Assembly (NCBI GenBank): GCA_943370285.1
Contig: CALRQJ020000008.1
Coordinates: forward strand, 1 to 64,000
Length of the DNA: 64,000 nucleotides
DNA from: CALRQJ02 sp943370285
Lineage (GTDB): Bacteria; Bacteroidota; Bacteroidia; Chitinophagales; Chitinophagaceae
Direction: 5' to 3'
Shown here piece after piece: positions 24,701 to 34,628 of this stretch (position 1 is the stretch's first letter; each line of letters starts with the position of its first letter). Made by a program: the position numbers and the translations under genes. The notes under the pieces are model-generated. The model worked only from the letters and a program-made list of their open reading frames with translations. It was not told the origin of the DNA and ran no database searches.

Positions 24701-25471
24701 ATGAAATTGCAACTTAACCGTCCATTAGCTTTTATTGATTTAGAAACCACCGGTATTCACATCACCAACGATAGAATTGTTGAAATAGCGATTGTGAAAA
24801 TAACTCCCGATGGTAATAAACAAGTAAAGCGTAAGCTCATTAATCCGCTAATGCCTATTCCCGCCGGGGCAAGCAATGTGCATGGCATAACGGATGATAT
24901 GGTAAAAGATGCTCCCACTTTTAAGCAGGTGGCCAACGAAATCAAACAGTTTATTGAGCATTGCGACATTGGTGGTTATAACAGTAATCGTTTCGATATT
25001 CCATTGATGATTGAAGAGTTTTCTAGAGCCGGTATTAATTTTTCTTTATCGGGAATTAAAATGGTAGATGTTCAAAAAGTATTCCATCAAATGGAGCAGC
25101 GAACATTAAGTGCGGCGTACAAATTCTATTGCCAAAAAACTTTAGAGGGTGCACATGGTGCCGAAGTGGATGCAACAGCCACTTGGGAAATTTTAGAAGC
25201 ACAAATTGAACGGTACCCTCAATTGGGCAATACCGTTGAAGCAATTGTAAAATTTACAGGCGAAGATGATATTGTAGATTTTGCCCGTCGTTTTATTAAG
25301 GTAGATGGCATTGAAACCTTCAATTTTGGTAAGCATAAAGGCAAACCTGTTACACAAGTGTTGAAAGAAGAACCACAGTATTACGATTGGATGATGAAGG
25401 GGGATTTTGCAGCGGATACCAAACAAAAACTCACCGAAATTCTCAACAGAACCTTGTTAAAAAAAATATAA
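24701..25471 (+). CDS. DnaQ-like 3'-5' exonuclease
   Basis: 256 residues from the ATG at 24701. DEDDh exonuclease domain (about 5-175): Exo I FIDLETTGI supplies Asp and Glu, Exo II is GGYNSNRFDIPLM, and Exo III is HGAEVDATATWEIL with the catalytic His and Asp. The C-terminal 60 residues contain FNFGKHKGKPV and YYDWMMKGDF, an accessory domain seen in many stand-alone DnaQ homologues of Bacteroidetes. Probably a proofreading or nucleic-acid-trimming exonuclease; the exact substrate is not predictable. The promoter at 24667 favours this start over 24662. Confidence 0.9.
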   Translation: MKLQLNRPLAFIDLETTGIHITNDRIVEIAIVKITPDGNKQVKRKLINPLMPIPAGASNVHGITDDMVKDAPTFKQVANEIKQFIEHCDIGGYNSNRFDIPLMIEEFSRAGINFSLSGIKMVDVQKVFHQMEQRTLSAAYKFYCQKTLEGAHGAEVDATATWEILEAQIERYPQLGNTVEAIVKFTGEDDIVDFARRFIKVDGIETFNFGKHKGKPVTQVLKEEPQYYDWMMKGDFAADTKQKLTEILNRTLLKKI

Positions 25472-25519
25472 GCTAAAAGCAAAGCAGCATTTATCTGCTA
25501 GATAATCTGCTAAAAATCC

Positions 25520-25527
25520 TACTTTCG
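25520..25527 (+). promoter_or_regulatory. Putative -7 box TACTTTCG for the GT2 gene
   Basis: Identical to the box before the preceding exonuclease gene. It ends 23 bp before the TTG start at 25551. Confidence 0.5.
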
Positions 25528-25550
25528 ACAGCCTAAATGGCATTCATATT

Positions 25551-26315
25551 TTGGAAAAATTAGTCATTATACCTACTTACAACGAACGGGAAAATATTGC
25601 AGATATGCTGCAAACCGTTTTTGCATTACAGCAAGGGTATCATTTATTAGTGATTGATGATGGATCGCCGGATGGAACTGCCGAAATTGTAAAAGATTTG
25701 TTTGCAACTTATCCCGACAAGTTGTTTCTGGAACAGCGGAGAGGTAAATTAGGTTTAGGCACTGCATATATTCATGGATTTAAATGGGCTTTAGAAAGAG
25801 GCTATCAATTTATTTTTGAAATGGATGCCGATTTTTCTCATAATCCTTCAGATTTAGAAAGACTTTACGAAGCTTGCAAATACAATGGTGCCGATGTGGC
25901 CGTTGGTAGCCGTTACGTACCTGGTGGAAAGATTGAAAATTGGCCTTTAGATCGTCATATCTACAGCCGTGGCGGTGCTTTATACACCAAGTTAATTACT
26001 TGGATGCCGGTGAATGACCCTACCGCCGGTTTTGTTTGCTATACCAAAAATGTACTCGACACCATTAACTTAGATGCTATCCGATTTGTGGGTTATGCTT
26101 TTCAAATTGAAATGAAGTTTGCCGCTTGGAAATTGGGTTTCCGCATACAAGAAGTGCCTATTGTTTTTGTAGACCGCCGTTCCGGTGCAAGTAAAATGAG
26201 CAAAGGCATCATTAAAGAAGGTGTTATTGGCGTACTAAAAATTCAGTGGCATAGTTTATTTAAAAACTATCGTAAAAGAATGGTTGCGGTTACTGCTTCC
26301 TCCGCTGCACAATAA
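25551..26315 (+). CDS. Polyprenol monophosphomannose synthase-like GT2
   Basis: 254 residues of the dolichyl/polyprenyl-phosphate mannosyltransferase family: VIIPTYNERENI at the N-terminus, VIDDGSPDGT, the metal-binding MDADFSH (DxD-like), GSRYVPGG, and DPTAGFVCY. It lacks the C-terminal membrane domain of GtrB types. It would move a hexose from GDP- or UDP-sugar to a polyprenyl phosphate at the membrane. The start appears to be a TTG at 25551: the only nearby ATG (25537) is out of frame and stops after eight codons. Confidence 0.9.
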   Translation: MEKLVIIPTYNERENIADMLQTVFALQQGYHLLVIDDGSPDGTAEIVKDLFATYPDKLFLEQRRGKLGLGTAYIHGFKWALERGYQFIFEMDADFSHNPSDLERLYEACKYNGADVAVGSRYVPGGKIENWPLDRHIYSRGGALYTKLITWMPVNDPTAGFVCYTKNVLDTINLDAIRFVGYAFQIEMKFAAWKLGFRIQEVPIVFVDRRSGASKMSKGIIKEGVIGVLKIQWHSLFKNYRKRMVAVTASSAAQ

Positions 26316-26382
26316 GTCTCGTTTTATTTAGGTAAGTTATTGATTGGCAACCCGTGTCAATTATCCTTTCTTTGCATTAACC

Positions 26383-27264
26383 ATGAAACGGGCATTAATA
26401 CAATTACATATTGCAGTCTTCCTTTGGGGGTTTACCGGGGTACTCGGTAGATTGATTACCCTAAATGAAGGATTGTTGGTATGGTATAGATTAATCATCA
26501 CTGTAATCACATTGTTGCTTATGATGTGGTGGCAAAAATCTTTCAAACTTGTTAATCTAAAAGATACGCTACAACTTTTTGGTATAGGGGCTATTGTAAT
26601 GTTGCATTGGGTTTGTTTTTATGGCAGTATTAAATATTCTAATGTATCTATTGCACTAACTTGTTTATCTGCTTCAGGATTATTTACTGCTTTGCTAGAA
26701 CCTTTGTTTGTTAGGAAAAGAATTCAATGGGTTGAAATACTGTTAGGATTAATTGCCATAGCAGGAATTTACCTGATCTTTCATTTTGATCCAAGGTATA
26801 AAACGGGTATTATCATTGGGTTATTTGCCACATTATTTACTGCTGTTTTTTCTGTTATGAATAAAACAGTCATTCATAAATACAGTGGTAAAACCATGAT
26901 TGTGTATGAACTAACAGGAGGTTGGTTGTTACTTACATTACTGATGCCTTGGTATTTAAAACAGTTTCCGGTAGCAAGTGTTTTGCCTACATCTAGTGAT
27001 TGGGGATGGTTGTTGTTGCTGAGTTGGTTCTGTACTATTTTGGCCATGGAGCTAAGTTTAAAAGCCTTGCAAAAAATTTCAGCGTTTACGCAAAACCTAA
27101 CACTTAATTTAGAACCGGTATATGGCATCATTTTGGCCTTTGCTGTATATCAAGAAAATAAATACCTCAACGATTCTTTCTATGCCGGTTTTGGACTGAT
27201 TTTACTGGTTGTTATTTTGCAAATGGGCAGGGTAATCTTGTTCCAACGAAAAGGCAGGGCTTGA
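26383..27264 (+). CDS. EamA/DMT family transporter
   Basis: 293 residues from the ATG at 26383; the frame opens at a TTG at 26344, adding 13 non-membrane residues. Ten membrane segments in two EamA repeats (HIAVFLWGFTGVLGRL at the start; TGIIIGLFATLFTAVFSVMNKT at the start of repeat two). Inner-membrane drug/metabolite superfamily, often exporting amino acids or related metabolites; substrate unknown. Convergent with the following TonB gene, with a hairpin over the stop codon. Confidence 0.88.
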   Translation: MKRALIQLHIAVFLWGFTGVLGRLITLNEGLLVWYRLIITVITLLLMMWWQKSFKLVNLKDTLQLFGIGAIVMLHWVCFYGSIKYSNVSIALTCLSASGLFTALLEPLFVRKRIQWVEILLGLIAIAGIYLIFHFDPRYKTGIIIGLFATLFTAVFSVMNKTVIHKYSGKTMIVYELTGGWLLLTLLMPWYLKQFPVASVLPTSSDWGWLLLLSWFCTILAMELSLKALQKISAFTQNLTLNLEPVYGIILAFAVYQENKYLNDSFYAGFGLILLVVILQMGRVILFQRKGRA

Positions 27265-27274
27265 TTGCCCCGCC
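27249..27274 (-). terminator. Hairpin between convergent EamA and TonB genes
   Basis: GGCAGGGC and GCCCCGCC pair with one A-C mismatch around a 6-base loop that includes the EamA stop. On the minus strand the stem is followed by TTTTC, so it most likely ends the TonB transcript. Confidence 0.5.
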
Positions 27275-27312
27275 ACTATCTTAAATGTACAATATTGTCT
27301 TTACATATCACC

Positions 27313-29754
27313 TTAGAACTCAATGATAAAACCAATAGTTGGGGTAAATGTTCCATCTTCATTGTCTAATAAAAAGGGAATAGCATTACTACCATTTTGA
27401 TTTACAGGTAACCCATCAGTAGTAACGAAAGCTGTATTGGTATCATTACGTTTAAAAGTGTATTGCGGATAGCCTGCACTTTTAGCTAAGTACCAATTGC
27501 TGATATCAAGGAACAAATCAAATGTTGTTTTTTTGAAATTCCATTTTTTGTCAATTCGGATATCGCTAGAATGAAAGCTGCGAAGTCTTTGTGTATTCAA
27601 TCTGCTGTAATCTAAAATACCCTGACCCAGTGTTAAGAAATTTTGACGACTTGCTGTTTCATTAAATGGTGTATATGGAGCACCACCTTGGTATCTAAAC
27701 TTTAAACCTAACTCCCAGTTTTTGTTAAATTTGTAACCACCGGTTACGCTTAATAATTGGCCATTATCCCATGCACTTTTAGCATAATTTCCATTTGCGC
27801 CACTGTATTCACTGCGGTATAAGGTAGCACTCAGTACTCCAAAAAAGCGATTGGTTAATTTTTGTTGGGCAAAAAATTCAACACCATAAGTTCTGCCTTT
27901 ACCATTACTGATAATGGGTTCGTTACCTAATACATTGAAATCGCTGCCCATGTTAGAAAGGCTAATACCGTCTCTCACACTTACCGGAACATTGCTGTAT
28001 CTTTTATAAAAACCTTCAAGTGTAAATCTGGTGGCATCAGATTTTAAATGTTCTATACCAACAGAATAATGTGTGCTGTTTATGTATTTGCTGCTGCTAT
28101 TTACAAATTCTCCATTTTCGATATACCCTAAAATAGTATATGGTGGAATTTTGCTGTATCTGCCGATGGCTGCATTTAAATTCCAGTTATCGGTAAGTAC
28201 ATAGCTGGCACTAATTCTTGGGCTAAATGTTTGTGCGATGTCCCAGCCGTTTTCGGTGAAAGAATTACCATCTACTCTAATTCCAGCACTTAAACCTAAT
28301 CTGTTATCCATTAACTTTTTACCAACCTGTACAAATGCACCGGCTTTGGTAAAATCAAAATCCGTATTGTAGTTTACCAATACTGCAGGTTGAATGATAG
28401 TGTTGCTATTATCTCTTACTTCCGGTCTAACAATTTGAAAAGTACGGTTGCTGTAATTCACTTGTTGTAGAACAGTACCATAGGCTAGTTTCCAACCATT
28501 GCGATTTTTATTTACATCAAAACGAAGTTTGGTTTCTGTTTCTCCAGAGTTAATGCCCAATGTTTGAGTACCTTTATTAGGGCCTAAATTATTTTCATAT
28601 CTATCTAATTCATTATTGAAATCATTGCGACTTAAAGCCAAATTCCAATATCCGTTTTTTACTAATCTTTTAAGTGTAGTTCCAAAAGTATAGCTCCATT
28701 GTTGTACCGATGGACTGCTATTTAAAGCGTAAAGTTTTTCCGGTGTAGCTGTTTTAGGTGCCGCAAAACTAAATTCATCAATGGCACCAACGCCTAAGAA
28801 AGTAAGCGTAGTTTTTGCATCTAGTTGATGCGTTGTTTTAAATTGGAAATCCCAATAGTTGGGTCTTATCGGTAAATCAATCGCCTGAAATAAAAATTGT
28901 AAATAGCTTCTTCTTGCAGATGCAAGAAAAGTATGTTTTTTGTTTTTGGATAGTGGTCCTTCAAAAGTGGTAGCTAATTCTGTAGCACTCAATCTTATAT
29001 TTCCTTGCACTCGATTGGCATTACCTTTTTTCTGTTTAAATTCAAAAACGGAACTCAAAGCATTATCAAATCTGGCATCAAAGGCAGAAGTGCTTAATTT
29101 AACTTCTTCAATAAAACTCACATTCAAAATACCTTGTGGTCCGCCACTGCTGCCTTGCGTTGCAAAGTGATTGATTGTAGGAATTTCAATGCCATCTATA
29201 TAAAATACATTTTCATTGGGTGCTCCACCTCTAATAATAATATCATTTCTAAAGCCACCACCTGCTGCACCGCCACCAACACCGGGTAAACTTTGTATCA
29301 CTTTACTAATGTCAAAATTTCCGCCAGGATTGGCTCTAATTTCTTCTGTTGTTAAGCGTTGAACGCTTAAAGGAGTTTCTAAAGTTGCCGCTTTAACGGA
29401 ACGGCGGTTATTCTTTACCGTTACATTATTGAGTTCGGTACTATTATTTTCCATTTCAATCAATACGGTGTATTCATTTCCACTACTGATGATGATGTTA
29501 TACTTCACTACATTAGCGAAGCCAATACCAGAAAATTTTACAGCGTAAGTTTTTACAGGAATATTGGTAATTCTAAAACGGCCCAAACTGTCGGTAGTGG
29601 TACCTCTAGTAGACCCCTCCACTTGAACACTTATGCCCGAAATCGGTTGCTGGCTTTGTTTATTGATTACTGTGCCTGAAATACTACCTGTAGTTTGTGC
29701 AAATGCCGGTGAAAATGCAACTAAACAACCTATCAACCATACAATTTTGTTCAT
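27313..29754 (-). CDS. TonB-dependent receptor with CarboxypepD_reg domain
   Basis: 813 residues from the ATG at 29754; the frame runs to 29823 but the signal peptide begins at MNKIVWLIGCL and ends AFAQ. A CarboxypepD_reg domain (about 23-110: SISGTVINKQSQQPISGISV) is followed by a plug (RNDIIIRGGAPNENVFYIDGIEIPTINHFATQG and LSTSAFDARFDNALSSVFEF) and a barrel ending IGFIIEF. This plug form, with PxxNxFYIDGIEIPxxNHF, is a common Bacteroidetes subtype whose substrate is unknown. Divergent from the S9 peptidase gene with an 83-bp gap. Confidence 0.88.
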   Translation of the reverse strand: MNKIVWLIGCLVAFSPAFAQTTGSISGTVINKQSQQPISGISVQVEGSTRGTTTDSLGRFRITNIPVKTYAVKFSGIGFANVVKYNIIISSGNEYTVLIEMENNSTELNNVTVKNNRRSVKAATLETPLSVQRLTTEEIRANPGGNFDISKVIQSLPGVGGGAAGGGFRNDIIIRGGAPNENVFYIDGIEIPTINHFATQGSSGGPQGILNVSFIEEVKLSTSAFDARFDNALSSVFEFKQKKGNANRVQGNIRLSATELATTFEGPLSKNKKHTFLASARRSYLQFLFQAIDLPIRPNYWDFQFKTTHQLDAKTTLTFLGVGAIDEFSFAAPKTATPEKLYALNSSPSVQQWSYTFGTTLKRLVKNGYWNLALSRNDFNNELDRYENNLGPNKGTQTLGINSGETETKLRFDVNKNRNGWKLAYGTVLQQVNYSNRTFQIVRPEVRDNSNTIIQPAVLVNYNTDFDFTKAGAFVQVGKKLMDNRLGLSAGIRVDGNSFTENGWDIAQTFSPRISASYVLTDNWNLNAAIGRYSKIPPYTILGYIENGEFVNSSSKYINSTHYSVGIEHLKSDATRFTLEGFYKRYSNVPVSVRDGISLSNMGSDFNVLGNEPIISNGKGRTYGVEFFAQQKLTNRFFGVLSATLYRSEYSGANGNYAKSAWDNGQLLSVTGGYKFNKNWELGLKFRYQGGAPYTPFNETASRQNFLTLGQGILDYSRLNTQRLRSFHSSDIRIDKKWNFKKTTFDLFLDISNWYLAKSAGYPQYTFKRNDTNTAFVTTDGLPVNQNGSNAIPFLLDNEDGTFTPTIGFIIEF

Positions 29755-29837
29755 CTTTTTTGTTTTTGATAATCTAAATCCTATAACAAACAAGCATTGG
29801 AATTGTTTGATTAATTTCACCATCCAAAATTAACGGT

Positions 29838-32618
29838 ATGAAAAAACTAGTTTGCTTCTTTTTATCTGTATTAACGATTAGTGTGGCTTGGGCTCAAAAA
29901 AAGCCATTAGACCATACAGTGTATGATGGTTGGCAAAGTATTGGCGAAAGAACCATTAGCAATGATGGCAAATTTGTGGTGTATACTATTACACCACAAG
30001 AAGGCGATGCAACGCTGGTAATTCAACAAACCGGTGGTAAAATAGTGTTAGAAGTACCAAGAGGGTATCAAGCAAAAATTTCAGCTGATAGTCGATTTGT
30101 GGTGTTTAAAATAAAGCCTACGTTTCAGCAAACAAGAGAAGCTAAAACAAAAAAGAAAAAAGCCGATGATATGCCCAAAGACAGTTTGGGTTTGTTTGAT
30201 GTTTCATCTTCTACTTTAGAAAAATTGCCAAGAGTAAAATCATTCAAACTAGCAGAGGAATCTGCGGTTTGGTTGGCTTGGTTACACGAAAAAGGTGAAA
30301 ATGAAAAGAAAGAAGAAGAGGCCGGTACTTTGTTGATTCTGAAAAATTTGGTATCGGGTACTGTAGATTCTATTAAAAATATTTCCGAATATGTATTTGA
30401 TAAAAAAGGCATAAAGCTAGTGTTGGAAATGACGGCCGGGAAAAAAGACAAATTGAAATCTGCTGTCGTTAATAAAAATCTTGCTGCCAATACAATCGAT
30501 ACAGTATTAACCAATTTTGCAGATGCTAAAGGATATACATTTAATGAAACCGGTTATCAATTGGCGTTTTTTGCAACCAACGATACATCAAAAACGGAAC
30601 AAAAGAAATATACTTTATACCGTAATGATGCAGCTACTATCTACACAACAATTACCGATCAGTCAACCAACTTTCCAACGGGTTGGCGGGTAAATGAGAA
30701 TAGTAATATCATTATTAGTGATGATGGCAGCAATGTATTCTTTGGTTTAAATCCGGTGTTACCTGCAAAAGATACTTCGTTGCCTGAATTTGAAAGGGTA
30801 AGTATAGATGTGTGGAATTATAAAGATGAGCAACTACAAACTGTTCAATTGAAAAATGCAGATGCAGAACTCAAACGTAGCTATTGGGCGATGTGGCAAG
30901 ATAAATTTCCGCAAGTAATAGCAATTGGCAATAAGACTTTCAATCAGGTGTATTTGACTGCCGAAGGCAAATCAGCAACGCCAATTGTTTATCTGACAAG
31001 CGATGAAGGCAAAAGAGTGGCTGCACAATGGCAAGGATTTACTTTGAAAGATATATATGTCATGCAGCCGACTGTAAGTAATGAAAGAAGAAAAATTACT
31101 AGTGCTTTTAAAGGAAATATGTATCCATCTTTTAGCGGAAATTATTTGCTTACTTACGATGAAGTAAAACGCAGATACAGTGCTTATGAGTTTGCTTCAA
31201 ATACGTGGAAAGCGGTAGCCAAAGACATTAAATTTCCTTTGTGGGATGAAGAGAATGATGTGCCGGAAGATCCTAATCCTTATGGGGTTGCAAAATGGAT
31301 GCAAGGAAAAGATGGTAAAGAATATGTGTTGATTTATGATAAATATGATGTTTGGAAAGTAGATCCTAGAGGTGTAACACCTTCAGTAAATTTAACTAAT
31401 GGCAGGAAAAATAAATTGCAATACCGCAATGTCAATCTTAATCCGGATGAAAAAGTATTCAAAGAAGAAGATGGAGAATTGTATTTGAGGGTATATAATG
31501 AATTAGATAAAACAACCGGATTAAACACTTATTCTTTTGTTCAACAGAAAGAAATAGTGTTAATTAAAGTGAGTGCTTCAACCACTTCCAATTTCATAAA
31601 AGCAAAAGAAGCAGATGTAATTGCATTTTCAAAAGAATCGTTTCAGCAATCTCCTAATTTATATGTATATAATGTAGCAAATGATGTTGCTGTAGATGCA
31701 AACGGTGCAATGGTTTTCAATTCACTTTCTAACCTAAATCCGCAACAAGCACAATACAATTGGGGAACAGCCGAATTATTTTCATGGAAAGCCTACGGTG
31801 GTAAACTAACAGAAGGTGTATTGTACAAGCCCGAAAATTTCAATCCCAATAAAAAATACCCTATGATTGTTTATTTCTATGAAAGAAACAATCAAACCTT
31901 ACATAATTATTTAGCACCTGCACCAACACCATCCAGATTAAATATTCCATTCTTTGTAAGTAGGGGATATATTGTATTTGTGCCAGATATTTGGTACAAA
32001 AAGGGCTATCCGGGTCAAGGTGCCTATGATTATATTGTTAGCGGTACCAGAGCTGTTGTAAAGCAGGGGTTTGTAGATAGTACAAAGATTGGTTTACAGG
32101 GTCAAAGTTGGGGCGGTTATCAAATTGCACATCTCATCACTAGAACAAAATTATATGCTGCTGCATGGGCCGGTGCACCGGTAGTAAATATGTTTAGTGC
32201 ATATGGTGGCATTAGATGGGAGAGTGGTTTAAACCGTCAGTTTCAATATGAAAAATCACAAAGCAGAATAGGTGCTACACCTTGGGAAAGAAGAGATTTG
32301 TATGTAGAAAATTCACCATTCTTTCATTTGCCAAAAGTAACTACACCTTTGGTGATAATGGCTAATGATGCTGATGGCGCTGTACCTTGGTATCAAGGGA
32401 TTGAAATGTTTACCGCTATGCGTAGATTAAATAAACCGGTGTGGATGTTGAACTATAATGGCGAAGCTCATAATTTGGTAGAACGCAGAAACCGCAAAGA
32501 CATACAAATTAGAGAGCAACAATTTTTTGATTGGTTATTAAAAGGCGAAAAGCCTGCGCCTTGGTTAACGGATGGTGTGCCTGCAATCATGAAAGGAAGA
32601 ACTTGGGGATTAGATTAA
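29838..32618 (+). CDS. S9 family prolyl oligopeptidase-type serine peptidase
   Basis: 926 residues with signal peptide (1-19, AWAQ). The N-terminal about 600 residues form a beta-propeller-like region. The C-terminal alpha/beta-hydrolase has GQSWGGYQ with nucleophile Ser757, Asp in MANDADGAVPWYQG near 845 and His in NGEAHNL near 878. This is longer than typical DPP-IV-like proteins (about 700-800). Periplasmic or secreted peptidase releasing short peptides; specificity unknown. A highly charged Lys/Glu segment (TKKKKADD, ENEKKEEE) interrupts the propeller at about 105-160. Confidence 0.9.
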   Translation: MKKLVCFFLSVLTISVAWAQKKPLDHTVYDGWQSIGERTISNDGKFVVYTITPQEGDATLVIQQTGGKIVLEVPRGYQAKISADSRFVVFKIKPTFQQTREAKTKKKKADDMPKDSLGLFDVSSSTLEKLPRVKSFKLAEESAVWLAWLHEKGENEKKEEEAGTLLILKNLVSGTVDSIKNISEYVFDKKGIKLVLEMTAGKKDKLKSAVVNKNLAANTIDTVLTNFADAKGYTFNETGYQLAFFATNDTSKTEQKKYTLYRNDAATIYTTITDQSTNFPTGWRVNENSNIIISDDGSNVFFGLNPVLPAKDTSLPEFERVSIDVWNYKDEQLQTVQLKNADAELKRSYWAMWQDKFPQVIAIGNKTFNQVYLTAEGKSATPIVYLTSDEGKRVAAQWQGFTLKDIYVMQPTVSNERRKITSAFKGNMYPSFSGNYLLTYDEVKRRYSAYEFASNTWKAVAKDIKFPLWDEENDVPEDPNPYGVAKWMQGKDGKEYVLIYDKYDVWKVDPRGVTPSVNLTNGRKNKLQYRNVNLNPDEKVFKEEDGELYLRVYNELDKTTGLNTYSFVQQKEIVLIKVSASTTSNFIKAKEADVIAFSKESFQQSPNLYVYNVANDVAVDANGAMVFNSLSNLNPQQAQYNWGTAELFSWKAYGGKLTEGVLYKPENFNPNKKYPMIVYFYERNNQTLHNYLAPAPTPSRLNIPFFVSRGYIVFVPDIWYKKGYPGQGAYDYIVSGTRAVVKQGFVDSTKIGLQGQSWGGYQIAHLITRTKLYAAAWAGAPVVNMFSAYGGIRWESGLNRQFQYEKSQSRIGATPWERRDLYVENSPFFHLPKVTTPLVIMANDADGAVPWYQGIEMFTAMRRLNKPVWMLNYNGEAHNLVERRNRKDIQIREQQFFDWLLKGEKPAPWLTDGVPAIMKGRTWGLD

Positions 32619-32634
32619 CAATACCATCATTTGT

Positions 32635-32669
32635 AGCGGATAGTTTTCTGCAACTATCCGCTGTTTTTT
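32635..32669 (+). terminator. Terminator after the S9 peptidase gene
   Basis: AGCGGATAGTT pairs perfectly with AACTATCCGCT (11 bp, 6-base loop), followed by six T. Confidence 0.93.
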
Positions 32670-32691
32670 ATGCTTGAATTAATGTAGCTAT

Positions 32692-33135
32692 ATGAATCTT
32701 AAAAAAGCACTTCCTTACATAGCCTTAGCAGTATTGGCAATAATTGCGATTGCCATTCGGCAATGTAATTCGGCAAAGTCGGATAAAAAGCAAACGGTTA
32801 CTGATGTAACTAAGCCAACTAATAATCCTACACAAAACAACACCAAACCTGTATTCGACAGAAAGAATGGAACTTTATTTTTTACAAAACATGCCAAGTG
32901 CAGAATGCAATGCCGTAAAATATCTCAGGCAGAAGTAAAAGATATTTTAGCAAATGGAACAGTGAATTATAATAAAAGTGAATTAGCTAACGAGCAACAT
33001 CCCAAATATGCGGTGGAGGGAATGACAAAAGACCGTCAGCATGTACGAATTATTTTTGCACCCAAGCAAAAACACATCAGCGTTGTTACTGTAATTGATT
33101 TGGACAAAGAATGGCCTTGTCCGAGTTGTGATTAA
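32692..33135 (+). CDS. DUF4258 protein with N-terminal membrane anchor
   Basis: 147 residues: one hydrophobic segment (about 7-22), a Thr/Asn/Pro-rich linker (about 35-60) and a DUF4258 domain (about 62-147), starting FTKHAKCRMQCRKISQAEV and including HVRIIFAPKQ and VVTVIDL. It ends in WPCPSCD. The fold is related to small RNase-like and BrnT-toxin-like domains, but here the protein is membrane-anchored and has no antitoxin partner. Function unknown. Confidence 0.82.
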   Translation: MNLKKALPYIALAVLAIIAIAIRQCNSAKSDKKQTVTDVTKPTNNPTQNNTKPVFDRKNGTLFFTKHAKCRMQCRKISQAEVKDILANGTVNYNKSELANEQHPKYAVEGMTKDRQHVRIIFAPKQKHISVVTVIDLDKEWPCPSCD

Positions 33136-33234
33136 TAAAAATGCTTATTAATTATTATTTCTTAAATCCGGTGTGATAATAGCTAAGAAATGATTATAGC
33201 TTAAAAAGGTTAAGCCATGTTTGTTGCTTTTCAT

Positions 33235-33942
33235 TTACTCAAATTCACAATACATTGGCATATGGTCACTTATGCTTAACCAATTGTCTGGATGTCCGAT
33301 TTCTAATTTTTGTATTTTTTCAATAAATCTTTGATTTGCAAAAACATAATCAATATGATAGGTTTTTGTATGGTTACGTTGAAAATACAAAGTTGGAATA
33401 CTTTCTTTACCCTGAATTTCATCCTTAAACTTGTGATAGAGGCTTTCTAAGCCAATTTCTTGTAACTCTCTAACTACATCTGAGTGATTCCACCATCTAT
33501 CTGAAATATCCCAAATTGTATTGCTGTTAAAATCACCTGCAATTATTGAATTTTGTAATTTATTTCTATTGACTTGAATGTATTTCCATAGTTGACCGAT
33601 GTAGCCAAAATTCGGAGAATTATTCCGATGAGTCCATACGGCAACTAAGTTAAATTCATCATTGATTTTACAGGGAAGAAAATATTTTACGGCAGTGTTT
33701 TTAAATTGATTAGACCAATCTAGCATTTCTAGTTTTATTGCATGGTTAGCAAAAATTGCAAGTCCTTTATTTTTATTATCACCAATCCAAATATAATTCT
33801 CAGCCCACTTTTGATATTTTTTATCGACAGATTTTGCTGGATCCTCACACTCTTGAATGATGTAGATGTCTGCATTAAAGTTCGATATCGTTTCGAACTT
33901 TTTTCTAAATGCACCATTACAATTCCAAGTAATAATTTTCAA
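33235..33942 (-). CDS. Endonuclease/exonuclease/phosphatase family protein
   Basis: 235 residues; the EEP fold spans the whole protein. Seen motifs: IITWNCNGAF at the N-terminus (metal Asn), QECEDP (metal Glu about 31), AGDFNSNTIWD (catalytic Asp and Asn), HIDYVFAN and the C-terminal SISDHMP (Asp-His pair). Divalent-metal hydrolase of phosphodiesters; could be a DNA-repair nuclease or act on other phosphates. No signal peptide. The frame begins at a TTG at 33942, 11 bp after the rpe stop, with no closer ATG, so a TTG start and co-transcription with rpe are likely. Confidence 0.85.
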   Translation of the reverse strand: MKIITWNCNGAFRKKFETISNFNADIYIIQECEDPAKSVDKKYQKWAENYIWIGDNKNKGLAIFANHAIKLEMLDWSNQFKNTAVKYFLPCKINDEFNLVAVWTHRNNSPNFGYIGQLWKYIQVNRNKLQNSIIAGDFNSNTIWDISDRWWNHSDVVRELQEIGLESLYHKFKDEIQGKESIPTLYFQRNHTKTYHIDYVFANQRFIEKIQKLEIGHPDNWLSISDHMPMYCEFE

Positions 33943-33953
33943 TGATTTATAGT

Positions 33954-34604
33954 TTAAAATAAGCCGACTAGCGTTGCAATAGTAGCTTTTGGATCAGCAG
34001 ATTTAAACACTGTATTTCCTGCAACCAAAACATCTGCTCCGGCAGCAATAATAGCCGGTGCATTAGCAATCGTTACACCACCATCAATTTCAATATGTGT
34101 TTGTAGTCCTTTTTCGTTGCAGAGCCCACGGAGTTGTTTAATTTTTTCAATGGTTTGTGGAATAAATTGTTGACCACCAAAACCTGGGTTAACACTCATC
34201 AAACAAACCAAATCAACATCCTGAATAATATCTACCAAACTACTGATGGGTGTATGCGGATTGACTGCTACACCGGCCTTCATACCCAAGCTTTTAATTT
34301 GTTGAATATTGCGGTGTAAGTGGGTACAGGCTTCTATATGTACCGTTAAATTATCTGCACCGGCATTTTTAAATTGTTCGGCATATTTTTCAGGCTCTTC
34401 AATCATTAAATGCACATCGCATACTTTGTTGGTAGCCTTGCGAATGAACTCAATAATCATTGGGCCAAAACTAATATTGGGTACAAATCTGCCATCCATC
34501 ACATCTAAATGAAACCATTCGGCTTGGCTTTCATTCAGCATTTGGCAATCCTTTTCTAACTGTAAAAAATTGGCACTTAATAAAGATGGGGCAATAATGG
34601 CCAT
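33954..34604 (-). CDS. rpe: Ribulose-phosphate 3-epimerase
   Basis: Interconverts ribulose 5-phosphate and xylulose 5-phosphate in the pentose phosphate pathway. 216 residues, a TIM barrel. Motifs: PSLLSANF at the start, HLDVMDGRFVPN (metal His and Asp), DVHLMIEEP, VNPGFGGQQFIP and EIDGGV (second Asp), then VAGNTVF. Middle gene of a tight minus-strand run: TPR lipoprotein, rpe, EEP protein, with gaps of 24 and 11 bp. Confidence 0.97.
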   Translation of the reverse strand: MAIIAPSLLSANFLQLEKDCQMLNESQAEWFHLDVMDGRFVPNISFGPMIIEFIRKATNKVCDVHLMIEEPEKYAEQFKNAGADNLTVHIEACTHLHRNIQQIKSLGMKAGVAVNPHTPISSLVDIIQDVDLVCLMSVNPGFGGQQFIPQTIEKIKQLRGLCNEKGLQTHIEIDGGVTIANAPAIIAAGADVLVAGNTVFKSADPKATIATLVGLF

Positions 34605-34628
34605 GATGTATTTTTTTTGTGGTATAAA

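Noticed and set aside
32692..33135. DUF4258 protein as a BrnT-type toxin
   Set aside because: It has a membrane anchor and linker and no adjacent antitoxin gene.
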